Shown here piece by piece: positions 55,786-64,000 of a stretch of DNA of 64,000 bases. Numbering within the stretch: position 1 is the stretch's first letter; every line of letters begins with the position of its first letter. The stretch is from Apodospora peruviana (lineage: Eukaryota > Ascomycota > Sordariomycetes > Sordariales > Lasiosphaeriaceae), in assembly GCA_033439685.1 (NCBI GenBank), contig JAUEDM010000003.1:2138001-2202000 (forward strand), given 5' to 3'. The notes beneath the pieces are model-generated. The model made no database searches. It saw only the letters and a list, made by a program, of their open reading frames with translations, and was not told the DNA's origin. The translations under genes were made by a program, and so were the position numbers.

Positions 55786-58700
55786 CTAACCCGTCTTCAC
55801 CCTCTGTTTACTCCAACTGAGCCGGCTACCCGTTTTTACACTGCCATTCCCCGTGCTGGTGACGCTGTCCCCATCATCACCATTGCTTTCCCCATCACTG
55901 CCGTCATCATCTGCCGCATCACCGCCGCGGTGCGCAGTCGAGATCGGCCGACTATCCCGGGTGTGGTTGTCCTTCAAGCGGCTTGTGAGCGCGTTGATCT
56001 TGTCCCGGAACCCATATCCGGACGCTGCCGGCTTTTTGCGGCTGAACGACTCCTCTCCGTTGCTGTTGCTAATGGAGATGCTAGGCCCACTACTGCTGCC
56101 AGGTCGACGCCCAGATCTGGAGTCGTCTCCATGGGGCCCAAAGAACCTAGAACCTCCGCTCGAGCTTGGCCGCAGGAGATTGAAGGCACCACGGTAACCT
56201 TGGCTATGACCATCGGCCGGCGCAGTGGGCGTCCGGTCATGCGGTGTTGGCGGCGTCATGGTGAAATTCTCCGATATAGCTCCACCACCCTGAGTATTGA
56301 CCATCACATGGCTGGACCGGTGAGATCGCGACGAAGCGATGCTTGAGCTCCGCGAGCTTGGCACTGGGATAGACGTCTGTGACCGGCTGATGGATCGAGG
56401 TGGAGAGCGAGAGAAGTCAACTGGTGAGGTGCCATAGATGGAAGACGAGTCGTCCCCGCTGTTGTCACGGGAATCTGATAGTTGGGGTGTGGCGAGGAGC
56501 ACAGAGCTGGTAGCCAGTTCACGAAGCTTGGACTGCTGTGCTGTGCTCGGCCTGTGCCTAGAGAATTTGTTTCCGATGATGGCCCCGGTGTGGCTGATCA
56601 AAGCTTTAATGACACGACTCTTCACCGCTAGCGCAAGGTCAAGGTTTGACCATGTCTTGTTTCGATATTCAATGGCAGGAAGTCGGAATACAAAGTCGTG
56701 GACGTCCGAGAAGTTGCGTTCGCCTTTTCCCTTGTAGCTAAGGCAGAGCACGACCGAAGGCATCTTGATGTAGGCAAATGTCATGTAGTTGGAGGCACGC
56801 GCAATCATTTTGGTGAGATCATCGGATTTCTTAGTCTTCGGATCATCGGCGTTCGTCTTGTTGCGCAGTCCAAAACGAGATCCTCGCCTCGAGTCGGTGT
56901 CTTTAGAGATATTGTCCTTGGATGAAAAGCCGGTAGAGGATCGCGGTATGATCCCTGGCCGAGGCGTGCTCCCGCGCAAGGATTCATACGACGGCTTCTT
57001 GCTCGCCGTCTTGAACCCCGTCGACGATCGAAAGAGGCGGAACGAGTGTCCTTCGCCCGAATGGATGCTTACGGCCTTCTGTTTGTTGGGCACAATGGTC
57101 GGTTCCGAAGTGAGGGTCGGACGAAGGCGAAGCTCAAGTGATCCCGCTCGCGTGTTGAATGGCACGCCATCCTTGTCGGAATCGGGTGGTTGAAGCCGGT
57201 CAATTGATCCGCTCAGGGAATCATCTTCGCCTCCATCTTCGTCGTCGCCCAGAGCAGACTGCTTGATCATGAACGGAGAGTCAGTCTTGCCATTGGTGGG
57301 CGCCCCGTCCATTCCCGGAAAAATGTACTCGAACAACTTGTTTCCGACTTCACGTTCCAATTGGATCTTGAGCGGAAACAAATTGACCTCGAAGTGGTCC
57401 ATGACTGGAATACCCGCGATCGCTTCGAGCATGTACCAGTACACTCTGATCATCGGCTGGCGGCCAGTATCAAAGCCGCCGCGATCACCCTCGACATATG
57501 GTGCAATCATTGCCGGGTAGATAGCATCCGGAAGCAGGTTAAGGCCCAGGATTCTCCCCACTTGGATAAGGTTGATGTGGGATCCATCCGAATTGTCGGT
57601 GCGGTCGTACTCGACATCCTTCAATTGCAGCTCCACAAGAGGCTCATTATTGTCGCGGATCAGTTGCCAGACAATCTCCTTCACCGTGATGCTCCACCTC
57701 AGGAGAGCACTGCTCGTACTACTGTCAAACTTCCTTTGAGACGTGGTGATGGCCTTCATCATGAAGAACAGCTCGTCCTCGCATGATGCTAAATCACGCT
57801 CGAGCACGAGTCGGTCTTCCCAACCCTTCTTGTCCAAGTACTTGCCATGGATCTGGAAATGCGTCTTGATATCTTCGAGCTGCCGCACGCGCTCCTGGAG
57901 CCGCAATACCATCTCCGGTGCTCCCCGTAGGTCGCTGAAATCAGATGCAAGCATGATCTTTTCCAGTCGTTCGCTTCGCGTTTTCTCAAGGGGCTCGTTG
58001 TACATCAACAAGTCTAGCACAATCACATATATCGCATAGTATTGCGACGAGTTGCAAAGAGCGTGAGCCTGTGGAAACTCGACCCAGAGATTGTCCATTC
58101 TGCTTTCCGTGCTGTCCTGTGATGTAACATGCGTACCCTCGCTGGTGTTTACTTCGTCATTATACTTCAACCGAAGCGTATTGTACTTGTCATAACGAAG
58201 CAAGGCCGATGTCTTTTGTACGACGCGCTTGAACCCAAAAGGATCTGCTTGAAAGTCAAACATGACTTCCATGGGAACCCAGGGTGGCCAAGAAGAGCCG
58301 GCGGGAGTACCGTAGGTGCTGCCAGAGTACATGGACACCAGTTGGGTCGTAAACCACTTTTGATGGGTAACGAAGAACTGAGTGCTGTCCATGTTGACAA
58401 GAAAACGGCGCTGGACCAGACCACTGACATTGTCAGATATTCTGCTCTTGTCAAGGACCTCAACCACCTTGAGCTCCATGCCCTTGGCTGTGATGAGAAC
58501 CACATGCTTCTTATTCTTGTCGCTTTGCAGCTGTATCTGGGGCGCAATAACGCGGACATGGTAGCTGTTTTGTGGCGTGAACTCACTGGCGATACCGCCG
58601 GAGAGATCTGCCATCGAAGTGTTCGCAGGGCTGGCGTCTTCGGAGCTTGCGAACTGTTTGCCATCCTGCAAAATCTTGCGGATCCTATCCTCAATGTCTT

Positions 58701-61700
58701 TTTGGATTTCGCGGCCCGTTTTGTTGGCATCGGGGGTCTTGGTAGTTCCGCCTGGAGACGTTGAAGTCCCGTTCTTCGCCGTTTTTGACCTGGCTTGCTC
58801 TTCCACGATATCAAGAATAAATTTGATTGCTGGCCGGGAGAGGTAGTAGACAAAACCCCGGCGTTGGCTAACCTGGTGAATGTATCGGAGGATGATATTT
58901 CGCAGTGTGTTATTCCATTTCAGTTGCATATTGTGGACCACGAAGCGATTCTTGAAGTCACTCGCAAACTCGGTAGCGGCAGGGGTAGTGGTAGTGGAAT
59001 TTCCCTCCACCGTCGTGGATTCGCTTTCTCCTTCGGCGTCGGTTGAGGCAGTAGTAGAGCCTTCGTCTTGCCCTTGCATCATCTCCTTGAGCATTCCTTC
59101 CAGGAAGGTTTTCTTTTCGGATAAAACGGCTGTATGTCGTGCCAACGCCTCGGATTCGGCTCGAAGATCTTTGTCGACATCATCGCCTCTGACACGGCGA
59201 AGTTCGATCTCTCCAAGGGTCCGTCTGTGCGTTTCCATTTGTTGATCGAGTTGCTCCAGCCGTCGACGGATGAGTTCACGTTGAACCCTCCTGGGGTCAT
59301 CGTCTTGGCTCATAATGCAGGAATGCGTGGGCTCCTGTCCAAAGGGGCTCTTTCTATCTGGGTCGCCCTCGATCACACCGCTGATATCAGTCTGACGGAA
59401 GTAGGTGATCCGCGGCGCATAGCAAAGGGGTAAGATCTTGGTATCTGGATTCGGCTCTGTTGGTAAGATCCAATCGAGCTCGACAAAATCGTCCATGTCG
59501 ATCCATGTGAGATCGTTATCGGGAATGGTAAATCGAGAAAGATCAGTACCGTCGTCCCCTTGCTCTGTAACGAAGGTAGAGAGCGATTGGTTCTTGAAGG
59601 CCTCCGCTGTTGTACCTCGGATACTAGCAGAGACGGCGCGAATATCGGCGGAGACAAGATCCAGTTGACCCGCATGGATTTTCATTCCGCTTGTTTTGCC
59701 CTGTGTCTTACGACCACGGTCCCTCGTGTTAAATTCCTCTCGCCTCTGATGCAAATCGAGCATGAAACTATCGAATCGAACTTTGATGCCAGTCGCCGAA
59801 ACCGCATTTTCACTGTAGTCCTCAACATCTTTATGCTTATAGATGTGGCTGAGAAACAAAGGTGCCAGGAGAAGATTGTACTTGATGGTGGCGAGATGTC
59901 GTCCGAATTTCTTGCTATTTTTTTCTCTGCCCGGCCATAGAGCACCTTGTCGAATAGGAAGGGAGAGGGGCCCGCCAAACAGAGACCACCACGCAAAGAA
60001 GTGAGTAAAAAACCGTGGTGTGAGGTGCACAGTGTTGTAGCTTCGTGATGGTTCAGGATTCGAGGCTGCCCACTTGCGGTCAACCGGGGCACGCACGGCA
60101 ACAGACAGATGGATATGCTGGCTGCGAAATCCGCGGAAGGCGTCATATGGAAGGCCATCCTGGGCGGTGGCATGTTTCGGAGACTTGAGTACAACATCGT
60201 AGTGTGGTTTGAACTCAAAACTCCTCTTGTCATTCTCGATGGCTCGTTCAAATACGAGGCCGGCAAGCACCTGCACCTTCCCTGAGAGTTTCATAACAAC
60301 CTTTTTGAAAGCGGCGCCGGATTTGTGCCTGTTGTCGCTCGCAATACTGTCACCTTCTCCAACGCTCCGGTATGCCTCACGAACTTGATGGCTGTAGTCT
60401 GGGATCGCAAGCACGTACTCCCCGCTGTCGACGCTCATGAACCGCGTTGGGTCATCATCTGCATGGATATTCCATCTGACATCGTTCCGCCAGCACATCA
60501 GAAAACCCGCACCGTTGCCTGTAACTTGGTATGGGTCTCTGGTGCCCTTCAACGCCAGATGAACATCTCCGTCACCACGCCATGCGACCCGAACCCGAGA
60601 ATGGAAATTGAGCCGAATCTTATCCCAGAAACCCACCCTGTCAGATGGGTCGACCTGAGGTTTGGTCAAAGATTCGATGGCCATCATCATGTCTTGGATT
60701 GCAGGCTGGTAAGAAGGGCCCCATGTAATTCGGGTCGGATTGGCGCTGTGGATATCGATAGCCATGTCGGAAAACGACTTGATAGAACTGATGGTCCTTC
60801 GCACATCAATGGCAAAACTTCCCTCATTTGACTCTGGACTTCGAGGAGGGACGATCTGTACCCTGACTTTTCGGCTTGCTTCCGGGCCCCTGAACTCTTC
60901 TGCGATGACGAAGTCAGTCCTCATTGAGAGGGCCGGTAGGCGAGAGGACTGGCTCGACTTGATGGCCGGGACGTGTACAAGTGGCAAGGGGTAGTCTCTC
61001 AGCGAGATTCTCGCCTCACCCATGTTGATTTGCACGCTCATGGGGATAAGAAGAGAATACTTCATATCCTTGGGCATACCCTTCCCGACTTTATACAAGA
61101 AGTCCGGCAGTTCCTTTATCGGAAAAGACGGTTTATCGATGGTAAAGTGCAGGTCGTTGATAAGTGTGGACATAAGAGCAGGCCGCTGGGGAACTTCAAG
61201 GATGTTTTCACAGTCGGCCAGATCGTCCGGGATGTCATCGCTTCCCCAAAAAAGTGCATGCAGATCCTTCATTCCGTTCTTGGTCATCAGATATTGCCGG
61301 TCAATGCGTTGTTTCCAACTCTTCGAGTTATGGACCTGGAGCTTGTGCCTTGCCTCTTCTATGGTGATTTGTGCGTTTCCACTGATCCCCAGCCGAGCTC
61401 CTTCCGGGTCGTACCGAGGCGTTCGACCACGGTAATGATAACCTTCGGTGCTTGATTGAGGATGACCATCGTTGCTGCGACTTCTGGCATGGTAAGCGCC
61501 TGACCCCTGGTTACGACCTCGTGGAGCCGCGGAGCGAGTCCGTAGTTTGCTTGACTCTCTCCTTGATTCTTCTTCGTGTATTTTCCTGAGCTTCACACGG
61601 AAGGTTTCCTCCCGAGCTTGACGCTGCATCTGCTCCACGCGTCCGGCACGATAGATCATGCCGAGCTTCCACTCAAATGCACCATCCTCTATTTCAAACA

Positions 61701-64000
61701 GTAGTGTTCGTGTTCGTAGCGAAATCTTAGGGACATTCTTTGGCCCTTCGGGTCCTTTGTCGAGGATGTACTCGTTCGTGCCGGTCTTGAATTGGTGGTG
61801 AAGCTGCTGGACAGATTTAACAGTATTCGTGATATTGTCAAAGATCTGGTGGACAATCATTTCATGTGGTACAGAAAACCGAATGGTCTCGGCGATGATA
61901 TCAACCATCCGTTCTTCTTGAAACCCGCCAGTCGAAGTCTTCCGTCGTGACTCACGGAAGTCCACGCGTCCATGCTTGATGCTGAGCACCCTGGCCCAGA
62001 CTCGGCGCATCCTAGGAGCTTCTGCATACAGCCGGATTAACTTTGAAGTGAAGAATGGAGGCGACCACCTGTGACGACCGGCCTCCATGTTGTAAATGTG
62101 CAACATCAATGGAGGGTCTGCAGGCATATCGGCTTTGATTTGGATGAGTGTCGCCTTGAAGTCAATAGCGACTAGTTCGTCAAATGTCCTCGCAGACTCA
62201 TTGTCGCCAAAGGGATCTGAAGCACTGCTTCCGGGCGGGGAGAGATGCCCAACGACCCGTCTCTGCGGCGTTGCCGCTACAGGGACGCGTATTTCTGCTT
62301 TGTCTCGATGCGTCTTCAAGAAAGACTTCCGAAGCACCAGGGTTGCAACCCCTATGGCATAGTGTCGGTGAAGGGAGTACTGAATAAGAAGTGTCCGAAT
62401 GTGGGAGTGGACGTGGAATACCGGACCCCGATTGTCGCTCATTGTTGAAAAAGCAATCTCGAATCTGGGAATGCTTACAAAGGGCTCGATTTCCCATTTT
62501 TCTGCCGATTCAACGACGAAGGCCTCGAATCCGCGGACGTGGATCGCCACGCGACGCCCATCACCGTCGTGTTGGTATTTCTTCCTCGGTGACGTTGGAA
62601 CTGCCCGAAGGATGTCCGTATCAGGACTCATCATGCCACGACTGCTGGCTCGGCGCCGAGACGGCCGCCGCTGTAGTCCGTCCAATCTCTGCGCACGATA
62701 CTCTGCTGACCAAGATTCCAGCTGGATGGCAACTCCTTTTGTATCTTTCGATATGCCTTCATCAATACCTGCCACCTCAACACTGAAGTCTGAACATTGT
62801 ATTTGGAAGTGCAAGAGCCAGTTAGGCAGGGCACGAAGAAAGTTGGATTTCTTTGCAGTTTTGGAGAATGCCATCTTGTCGGGTTCGACATCGAGGCGCA
62901 ACTGTCGTACTATATGGCGCAAACCGTCTCCAATCTCTTCCCGTACCATTTTCACCGAAAATGTCTGAAGATTTCCGGTGGCAATCACATGGACATCGGG
63001 GGATGCGTTGAGCTGCACTTTCAAGTCAAAAGATTCCGTCTCGAGGAGGTCGAACCTCTCGCCAGAGGAGGTCTGATAGTACAGGTTGTGTGTCTGAACT
63101 CTCATGGTAGCGGCTAGAGAGTAGTGAAGCTCTTCAACGGCCGAGTGAAACGATTCAAGGTCCAGAGACACGGAGGAGATGGATGAGATAATTAAGTCGA
63201 ATTCATCCGGATCGGCGGTTTTCTGCACTGGGGGGAGTGTTATCCTTAAGACCGGCTCATGCATTGAGAACTTGATGTTTGCTTTAGGAAGAAGTCGGGA
63301 GATAAGCATATGCCGCTGCTGAGGTTGCGGCTGCGTCTTTGATAATGGTTTCGGCTTCGGACGCAGCATGGCCAGGAGGAGGGGGAGATGCCGAGGGTCA
63401 AGATCAACAGAGGGCGATGTCACAACTGAATTGGCAAACAGGATGTTCGCATTCCGTTCTTCGGCGGTGCCTTCGTCGGCCAGCTCAACGGTCTTGGATG
63501 GCAAGGTGGTCCTAACAGTCGTAGTTGCCATCGGAATATACATGATCCGCTCGGGTTTGCCGTGTCCGTCGTCAAGACCAATGGATATGGATAAGGCGGC
63601 AGCCAAGGCTTCATGGGCAATGTCTTTGGAAGGGAAATACATCCTATGTGCGGGAGATTTGGGGTCGAGTCGATGGAGATCAATGCCAACCTCCTTCATC
63701 GATGCGTTCAAAAGAATCGGCGAACCGCCAGTTTTGATAGCCTCGACCCTTTTCGTGAACCCAACGAAACTAACGGCAAACTGGACTTCTTTGACACCCC
63801 TGAGCGCGGAGCTGACGAGCTCTTTGGAGTCGGAAACCGTTTGCATCAGTTCCTGGGTGGTGCTCCCCGGAACATCAAGCTCCTGAATCACCTGGTCGAC
63901 AATAACATCCACCGACTCGGAATCTGCGAAGGACTGATCAACCAGGGTCCGGATTTCCTTGTATCGGAGGGCGCTATGGTAGATATCGTCGTATGGAACA
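55786..64000 (-). CDS. fmp27: FMP27/Hobbit/SABRE bridge-like lipid-transfer protein (5' end off window)
   Basis: One uninterrupted frame of over 2,700 codons runs from beyond the right edge to a stop at 55786. Signature segments appear in the expected order: the GFWDK motif (60619-60634, GFWDKIRLNFHSRVRVAWRG), an internal coiled coil (about 59080-59310, RRVQRELIRRRLEQLDQQ), the WPPW motif (58279-58290, SSWPPWVPMEVMFDFQ) and the FMP27 C-terminal region (YMLEAIAGIPVMDHFEVNLF; YMTFAYIKMPSVVLCLSYKG). The last about 240 residues are disordered and Ser-rich. These proteins form long RBG-repeat beta grooves spanning ER-plasma-membrane contacts and carry bulk lipid; this is family knowledge. The family usually starts with an ER transmembrane anchor, which lies outside this window. 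The gene is apparently intron-free for at least 8.2 kb. Confidence 0.94.
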   Translation of the reverse strand, partial: VPYDDIYHSALRYKEIRTLVDQSFADSESVDVIVDQVIQELDVPGSTTQELMQTVSDSKELVSSALRGVKEVQFAVSFVGFTKRVEAIKTGGSPILLNASMKEVGIDLHRLDPKSPAHRMYFPSKDIAHEALAAALSISIGLDDGHGKPERIMYIPMATTTVRTTLPSKTVELADEGTAEERNANILFANSVVTSPSVDLDPRHLPLLLAMLRPKPKPLSKTQPQPQQRHMLISRLLPKANIKFSMHEPVLRITLPPVQKTADPDEFDLIISSISSVSLDLESFHSAVEELHYSLAATMRVQTHNLYYQTSSGERFDLLETESFDLKVQLNASPDVHVIATGNLQTFSVKMVREEIGDGLRHIVRQLRLDVEPDKMAFSKTAKKSNFLRALPNWLLHFQIQCSDFSVEVAGIDEGISKDTKGVAIQLESWSAEYRAQRLDGLQRRPSRRRASSRGMMSPDTDILRAVPTSPRKKYQHDGDGRRVAIHVRGFEAFVVESAEKWEIEPFVSIPRFEIAFSTMSDNRGPVFHVHSHIRTLLIQYSLHRHYAIGVATLVLRKSFLKTHRDKAEIRVPVAATPQRRVVGHLSPPGSSASDPFGDNESARTFDELVAIDFKATLIQIKADMPADPPLMLHIYNMEAGRHRWSPPFFTSKLIRLYAEAPRMRRVWARVLSIKHGRVDFRESRRKTSTGGFQEERMVDIIAETIRFSVPHEMIVHQIFDNITNTVKSVQQLHHQFKTGTNEYILDKGPEGPKNVPKISLRTRTLLFEIEDGAFEWKLGMIYRAGRVEQMQRQAREETFRVKLRKIHEEESRRESSKLRTRSAAPRGRNQGSGAYHARSRSNDGHPQSSTEGYHYRGRTPRYDPEGARLGISGNAQITIEEARHKLQVHNSKSWKQRIDRQYLMTKNGMKDLHALFWGSDDIPDDLADCENILEVPQRPALMSTLINDLHFTIDKPSFPIKELPDFLYKVGKGMPKDMKYSLLIPMSVQINMGEARISLRDYPLPLVHVPAIKSSQSSRLPALSMRTDFVIAEEFRGPEASRKVRVQIVPPRSPESNEGSFAIDVRRTISSIKSFSDMAIDIHSANPTRITWGPSYQPAIQDMMMAIESLTKPQVDPSDRVGFWDKIRLNFHSRVRVAWRGDGDVHLALKGTRDPYQVTGNGAGFLMCWRNDVRWNIHADDDPTRFMSVDSGEYVLAIPDYSHQVREAYRSVGEGDSIASDNRHKSGAAFKKVVMKLSGKVQVLAGLVFERAIENDKRSFEFKPHYDVVLKSPKHATAQDGLPYDAFRGFRSQHIHLSVAVRAPVDRKWAASNPEPSRSYNTVHLTPRFFTHFFAWWSLFGGPLSLPIRQGALWPGREKNSKKFGRHLATIKYNLLLAPLFLSHIYKHKDVEDYSENAVSATGIKVRFDSFMLDLHQRREEFNTRDRGRKTQGKTSGMKIHAGQLDLVSADIRAVSASIRGTTAEAFKNQSLSTFVTEQGDDGTDLSRFTIPDNDLTWIDMDDFVELDWILPTEPNPDTKILPLCYAPRITYFRQTDISGVIEGDPDRKSPFGQEPTHSCIMSQDDDPRRVQRELIRRRLEQLDQQMETHRRTLGEIELRRVRGDDVDKDLRAESEALARHTAVLSEKKTFLEGMLKEMMQGQDEGSTTASTDAEGESESTTVEGNSTTTTPAATEFASDFKNRFVVHNMQLKWNNTLRNIILRYIHQVSQRRGFVYYLSRPAIKFILDIVEEQARSKTAKNGTSTSPGGTTKTPDANKTGREIQKDIEDRIRKILQDGKQFASSEDASPANTSMADLSGGIASEFTPQNSYHVRVIAPQIQLQSDKNKKHVVLITAKGMELKVVEVLDKSRISDNVSGLVQRRFLVNMDSTQFFVTHQKWFTTQLVSMYSGSTYGTPAGSSWPPWVPMEVMFDFQADPFGFKRVVQKTSALLRYDKYNTLRLKYNDEVNTSEGTHVTSQDSTESRMDNLWVEFPQAHALCNSSQYYAIYVIVLDLLMYNEPLEKTRSERLEKIMLASDFSDLRGAPEMVLRLQERVRQLEDIKTHFQIHGKYLDKKGWEDRLVLERDLASCEDELFFMMKAITTSQRKFDSSTSSALLRWSITVKEIVWQLIRDNNEPLVELQLKDVEYDRTDNSDGSHINLIQVGRILGLNLLPDAIYPAMIAPYVEGDRGGFDTGRQPMIRVYWYMLEAIAGIPVMDHFEVNLFPLKIQLEREVGNKLFEYIFPGMDGAPTNGKTDSPFMIKQSALGDDEDGGEDDSLSGSIDRLQPPDSDKDGVPFNTRAGSLELRLRPTLTSEPTIVPNKQKAVSIHSGEGHSFRLFRSSTGFKTASKKPSYESLRGSTPRPGIIPRSSTGFSSKDNISKDTDSRRGSRFGLRNKTNADDPKTKKSDDLTKMIARASNYMTFAYIKMPSVVLCLSYKGKGERNFSDVHDFVFRLPAIEYRNKTWSNLDLALAVKSRVIKALISHTGAIIGNKFSRHRPSTAQQSKLRELATSSVLLATPQLSDSRDNSGDDSSSIYGTSPVDFSRSPPRSISRSQTSIPVPSSRSSSIASSRSHRSSHVMVNTQGGGAISENFTMTPPTPHDRTPTAPADGHSQGYRGAFNLLRPSSSGGSRFFGPHGDDSRSGRRPGSSSGPSISISNSNGEESFSRKKPAASGYGFRDKINALTSRLKDNHTRDSRPISTAHRGGDAADDDGSDGESNGDDGDSVTSTGNGSVKTGSRLSWSKQRVKTG

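Noticed and set aside
1..64000. A secondary-metabolite cluster, mating locus or CRISPR array
   Set aside because: No PKS, NRPS, terpene cyclase, mating-type or spaced direct-repeat signature occurs; the genes are mostly unrelated housekeeping genes.

Overview
This window looks like nuclear DNA of a filamentous ascomycete, most likely a Sordariomycete. The genes carry short spliceosomal introns (about 50-100 nt) with GTAAGT/GTACGT-type donors and CTNAC-type branch points. The gene set includes fungal-specific families (Irs4, PTH11-like rhodopsin, NmrA-like, YMC020W-like hydrolase). One gene shows C-to-T/G-to-A nonsense changes like those left by repeat-induced point mutation (RIP). The order-level assignment is an inference; no rRNA or marker gene was available to place it.

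Layout. 0-10 kb: the Dma1-type FHA-RING ubiquitin ligase (minus, runs off the left edge), mitochondrial processing peptidase alpha (plus), a wrecked ubiquitin-like-domain gene, and a six-exon YMC020W-like alpha/beta hydrolase (minus). 10.8-16.3 kb: RRP5, the giant S1/HAT-repeat ribosome-biogenesis factor. 16.3-30 kb: gene-poor, with an unrecognised Ser/Pro-rich protein, a seven-helix rhodopsin-family membrane protein and an NmrA-like reductase gene broken by one missing base, separated by 2-4 kb spacers. 31-41.3 kb: ASE1/MAP65 spindle-midzone protein, IRS4 EH-domain protein, a PEX11-family peroxin and a secreted, probably GPI-anchored Cys/Thr-rich protein. 43-46.3 kb: an accessory-looking patch with an N-terminally short AAA ATPase, a broken NTPase-like gene fragment and an intron-containing tRNA-Glu(CTC). 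47-64 kb: dense housekeeping genes, namely ribosomal protein eL32, a farnesylated type-I DnaJ, mitochondrial glutamyl-tRNA synthetase, COP9 signalosome subunit 5, and the very large FMP27/Hobbit bridge-like lipid-transfer protein, which runs off the right edge.

The genes do not form an operon-like or secondary-metabolite cluster. Loose themes are ribosome production (RRP5, eL32), mitochondrial biogenesis (MPP-alpha, mitochondrial GluRS, a J-protein), mitotic exit and spindle control (Dma1, Ase1), and membrane contact or lipid biology (Irs4, Pex11, FMP27). I rebuilt exon structures by hand from splice signals and reading-frame phase; exon coordinates are given in each entry. I found no CRISPR array, no intact transposon and no convincing undescribed system. 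The most unusual items are the multiply stopped RIP-like pseudogene at 4.7-6.5 kb, the probable 4-nt first exon of CSN5, the intron-dependent CaaX tail of the DnaJ gene, and the degenerate patch beside tRNA-Glu.
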